Part shown: positions 61,096 through 64,000 of the stretch, piece after piece
Layout of the letters: the number at the start of each line of letters is the position of its first letter
Numbering within the stretch: position 1 is the stretch's first letter
NCBI RefSeq assembly: GCF_021391675.1
Contig: NZ_CP090095.1
Coordinates: 811,501-875,500 of the forward strand
DNA from: Neorhizobium galegae
GTDB taxonomy: Bacteria > Pseudomonadota > Alphaproteobacteria > Rhizobiales > Rhizobiaceae
Reading direction: 5' to 3'
Length of the DNA stretch: 64,000 nucleotides
Translations under genes and position numbers: made by a program
The notes under the pieces: generated by a model
What the model saw: the letters and a program-made list of their open reading frames with translations, nothing else
The model's database searches: none
What the model was told of the DNA's origin: nothing

Positions 61096-64000
61096 GGTTG
61101 GCGCGGGAGTTCCAGACCGCGACCGTGAACGCTGCGCTTGCCGCCTTCGCTACCAAAGGGAGCCGCCGCCGCTATCTGGTGGCCGATGAAGTCGGCTTGG
61201 GCAAAACCGTTGTCGCGCGCGATGTGGTTGAAGCATTAAGCCGTAAGGCCGGTCGCCCCTTGGTTGTCTACTACATTGCCAATGGCTCAGCGGTTGCTCA
61301 CCAGAACAAACCTCGCCTCGTTGAGTTTCTTGAGAAAGCTGAGATGAAGAAGGCGGTTCGAACGCCAGACCGCCTTTCGCTGGTTGCGGTTAGTACGCCG
61401 CCAGACGCGTCGGTCGCCATATACGCCTTGTCGCCCGACACTTCGTTTCCGCGGAATAGTCGGTCGAGCCTGAGCGGAGGAAAGGCGGTCGAGCGCGCCT
61501 TCGTCGGTCAGTTGCTTCAAAGAGCCTACCCGTCCGTGCTTCCCAAGCTGCCGACGAACTTCCTTCAGCTGCAAGCGACCTCAGGATGGTATGGCGCCTT
61601 AGCGGTCGCGCGTAAACGGATCGACGATGCGCCGCCGGGTCTTGTCGCCCGGTATCGGGACGCGCTCCAACGAGAGTTCGCAGAACTGAAGATTTCGGGA
61701 GCGGCGCCATCCTTCGCCGGCCGCCTTGTCGATCTGGCTTTGCTCAATCAACGGGCTTTCATAGGTCGTCTTCGCCGGGCACTTTGCCTCGCGTGTCTGA
61801 TCCATCAGCCGCCAGACATCATCATTTTGGACGAGTTTCAGAAGTATCGCGATCTACTTGAGCGCGAAGAGTCTGTCGATCCGCTGATGGCGCAGCTGTT
61901 GAAGGGCAACGGCAAGAGGCCGCCGGCGCTCCTGCTATTGTCGGCGACGCCTTACAGACTGTTTGCGTCGCGGTGGGAAGAAAGCCAGGGTGTTCAGGCC
62001 CACCGAGAGTTTTTCGAATTGGTCGATTTTCTGGCGGGCGACGAAGTCAAGGTCGAGGCGCAAGCGCGCTTCAAAGCCTTCGGCGATAATCTCCGGCTTC
62101 TTGTGCAGGCCCCCTCAGCAGAGCGCACGCCGCTTATCGTAGAGGCGGCCGCTTTACGAGACCAACTTCAGGCGCTTCTTTCGCCAGTGATCGGGCGGAC
62201 GGAACGCGACGGCTTCACGCGTGGTCACGGCAACCTTGAACCGAACCTCCGTCGCCTGCCGGCCGCTTCAGAGGTCGCTGACGTCGCAGTTTATCGCCAC
62301 CTCGTTCGCTCGAGCGAGCCGAAGCGCAAAGCGGACGCCTTAGCATACTGGTCCTCCGTGCCGCTACCGGCTCAGGCCCTCGGTCGGCGGTATGCAATTT
62401 CTCGGGATCGCATCTTCAAACCCATGCGCGGCTTGACAGCGTTGACGCGACGGCGGCGTGACCAGCTGGCCCCTGTAAAGTGGCCGGATGCGAAATTGAG
62501 GGCCTTGGCGGCTACAGCGCCGGCCGAGAAGCTCGCCCTGCCGTGGATCGCGCCGTCACTCCCATGGTGGGATTTGAGCGGTGCATGGGCTGAGCAAAAC
62601 CAAGAGACCAAGCTTCTGTTGTTCAGCCGATTTAAGGCGACCCCACCAGCCGTCGCCAGCTTGTTGAGCTTCGGTGTCGAAGCGCGGTGGATCGACCGGC
62701 GCGGAGGTTATGAGAAGGCGTACGCTCGACGGAAGATTAAATTGTCAGGCCCGCCTGGTCCAGTTATGGCCGCCTTCCATCCCTCGATCTGGCTTATTCG
62801 AAACACCGACCCAGCGACCGCTCCCGATCTGTCTGGCGCGGGCGTGCGTCGCTGGGTGCGGAAGACGTTAAAAGAGGCGCTGCGTGCGCTCAGGATAGAC
62901 GTCGTCCGCTCGAGCGTGAAAAAACGCAAGCGGCGTCGATCCATCGGCCGTGTTCTCTCCGGGATCGAGCAACGCGCCGGTTTGACCGAGCGCTCCGCAA
63001 ATGCATGGGCGGTCGTTGTCGAGCATGACCGGATGGCCAAGACCTCTGTCCAGGCTTGGCGCGAGGCGGAGCCCGTGAACTGGATATCGCCCCGTGAACT
63101 CGAGGATCTCGTCACCTACGCCATCGCCGCGCCTGGCGTCATTGTCGGGCGGGCGCTGTGGCGTCACGCGGCAGACACGCTCAACATTGACACGTACCCT
63201 TGCGTGGTTCGACTGAGTTGGCAGGGCTTGCGCCCTTACCTCGACAATCCGATATTATTGTCTGCGATTGGTGGCGCCAGCGCCGTCGATGGTATCTTGG
63301 CGGCGACCTTCGCTGGGAATTTGGAGAGCGTGCTCGACGAGCACCTCTGGATCCGGAGTTCCTCCCAAGAAGGCGTCGAGGCGCTGGCCAAAGACCTGCA
63401 ATCGTCGCTCCGTCTCGTCACCGGCGGTTTCAGCTTCCATGCGCTCGGCGAATCCGAGCGATTGCGCCTTCGCTGCCATGCCGCGATGCCATTTGGCGAC
63501 GCTGAGGCGGCCCCGCCCCTTAAGGCTGGCGCCCCAGCCCCAGAGATTGAGGAGGATCTCGGTCCAGTCCGACCTGACGAGATCCGTCAGAGCTTCAACT
63601 CACCATTCTGGCCCTATATTCTAGCGACTACGTCTGTCGGCCAGGAGGGGCTAGATTTTCACACTTGGTGTTCGCGAGTGGTTCATTGGGATCTACCCTC
63701 CAATCCGCTCGACCTGGAGCAGCGGGAAGGACGGATCCAGCGCTATGGCGGCCTCTCCATTCGGCGTCGACTAGGTTCGGTGATGAGAGACGACGTGTTC
63801 GCCGATTGTAAGGCCGCAGCATCGCCCTGGCGTCGCCTCGCCAGCATCGCCGAGGCGCGATTGGCTGAGAAGGGGGGACTGAGCCCGTGGTGGATTCTAC
63901 CCGAGGCACGAGTGACGCGCGAGGTATTTGACCGCCCCTTTGGCCGTGACGTTCATCGCTACCAGGTGCTTCGAGAGCAGCGCTTCCTATATCGGCTGGC
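61092..64000 (+). CDS. Large SF2 helicase, partial at window end
   Basis: A GTG start at 61092 overlaps the PLD-like stop (GTGA). The frame stays open through the window edge, at least 969 codons. Motifs: LVADEVGLGKTVVARDVVEA (Walker A), IIILDEFQKY (motif II), LLLSATPYRLFA (motif III), ATTSVGQEGLDFHTW (motif V) and LEQREGRIQRYGGL (motif VI). These mark an SNF2/DEAD-like helicase that translocates on DNA with ATP. With DUF6361 and the PLD-like nuclease it forms a three-gene module. The C-terminus lies beyond the window, so any fused nuclease is unseen. Confidence 0.9.
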   Translation, partial: MRLAREFQTATVNAALAAFATKGSRRRYLVADEVGLGKTVVARDVVEALSRKAGRPLVVYYIANGSAVAHQNKPRLVEFLEKAEMKKAVRTPDRLSLVAVSTPPDASVAIYALSPDTSFPRNSRSSLSGGKAVERAFVGQLLQRAYPSVLPKLPTNFLQLQATSGWYGALAVARKRIDDAPPGLVARYRDALQREFAELKISGAAPSFAGRLVDLALLNQRAFIGRLRRALCLACLIHQPPDIIILDEFQKYRDLLEREESVDPLMAQLLKGNGKRPPALLLLSATPYRLFASRWEESQGVQAHREFFELVDFLAGDEVKVEAQARFKAFGDNLRLLVQAPSAERTPLIVEAAALRDQLQALLSPVIGRTERDGFTRGHGNLEPNLRRLPAASEVADVAVYRHLVRSSEPKRKADALAYWSSVPLPAQALGRRYAISRDRIFKPMRGLTALTRRRRDQLAPVKWPDAKLRALAATAPAEKLALPWIAPSLPWWDLSGAWAEQNQETKLLLFSRFKATPPAVASLLSFGVEARWIDRRGGYEKAYARRKIKLSGPPGPVMAAFHPSIWLIRNTDPATAPDLSGAGVRRWVRKTLKEALRALRIDVVRSSVKKRKRRRSIGRVLSGIEQRAGLTERSANAWAVVVEHDRMAKTSVQAWREAEPVNWISPRELEDLVTYAIAAPGVIVGRALWRHAADTLNIDTYPCVVRLSWQGLRPYLDNPILLSAIGGASAVDGILAATFAGNLESVLDEHLWIRSSSQEGVEALAKDLQSSLRLVTGGFSFHALGESERLRLRCHAAMPFGDAEAAPPLKAGAPAPEIEEDLGPVRPDEIRQSFNSPFWPYILATTSVGQEGLDFHTWCSRVVHWDLPSNPLDLEQREGRIQRYGGLSIRRRLGSVMRDDVFADCKAAASPWRRLASIAEARLAEKGGLSPWWILPEARVTREVFDRPFGRDVHRYQVLREQRFLYRL

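Larger units (their letters stand above)
41246..64000. mobile_element. Putative integrative genomic island (left part; right end not in window)
   Basis: A tyrosine recombinase opens a region of lower and more variable GC (hand count about 50% in 41341-41400 against 65-70% in the kdp genes) that carries only DNA-modification, nuclease and helicase genes plus an insertion sequence. That composition marks a defence island delivered by an integrase. The right end, attachment repeats and target are outside the window, so the exact boundaries are unknown. Confidence 0.6.

Noticed and set aside
41292..64000. DISARM or BREX system
   Set aside because: The key markers (DUF1998 DrmB, PglZ, BrxC) are not seen; presence of a helicase, a PLD domain and a methyltransferase alone is not enough.

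Overview
The window reads as an alphaproteobacterium of the Rhizobiaceae (Rhizobium/Agrobacterium/Ensifer-like). The grounds are a GC-rich backbone, a 128-bp element with the architecture of a RIME (Rhizobium-specific intergenic mosaic element), DUF1488 and DUF6481 small proteins, a TadG-like pilin-locus protein and several FixK/FnrN-type boxes. No rRNA, tRNA or CRISPR array was seen, so the species and replicon cannot be fixed from the sequence.

Layout. 1-7600 is mixed metabolism: an AbrB-type membrane protein, a TadG-like protein, gluconokinase, a TetR regulator with a likely operator, two FAD amine/amino-acid oxidases (PuuB-like and DadA-like), and three tandem small genes. 7800-16770 is a complete potassium-transport locus, kdpF-A-B-C plus kdpD-kdpE, with two extra small membrane ORFs, a perfect 14-bp hairpin between kdpA and kdpB, and a ptsN-like EIIA gene directly after kdpE. 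16880-21740 holds a CACHE/PAS/GGDEF diguanylate cyclase, a DHA2-type MFS exporter and an exported msrB-msrA repair pair.

21900-41060 is a fermentation and stress block: phosphoketolase, acetate kinase and a phosphotransacetylase C-terminal remnant, a kinase/ATPase fusion, a desaturase, two CspA-like proteins, two transglutaminase-like proteins, many small basic proteins, a universal stress protein, a CBS-BON protein and a P-type cation ATPase. Two perfect and three imperfect TTGA-N6-TCAA boxes lie 61-84 nt upstream of genes here, which suggests a low-oxygen (FixK/FnrN) regulon that feeds carbon through phosphoketolase and acetate kinase while inducing stress proteins.

From about 41100 to the end is a lower-GC genomic island that begins with a tyrosine recombinase. 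It carries a tightly packed operon (SNF2 helicase, DUF4391, a 92-aa unknown, Type III-like Mod methyltransferase, AlbA_2/Schlafen-type ATPase, Res endonuclease/helicase, Mrr-like nuclease). An IS21-family element truncates the mrr 3' end. Beyond the IS lies a second overlapping-gene module: DUF6361 protein, two-HKD phospholipase-D-like protein (interrupted by one in-frame TAG) and a large helicase that runs off the window end. The two modules are the best candidates for anti-phage systems that do not fit a textbook layout; their defence role is inferred from domains and gene organisation.
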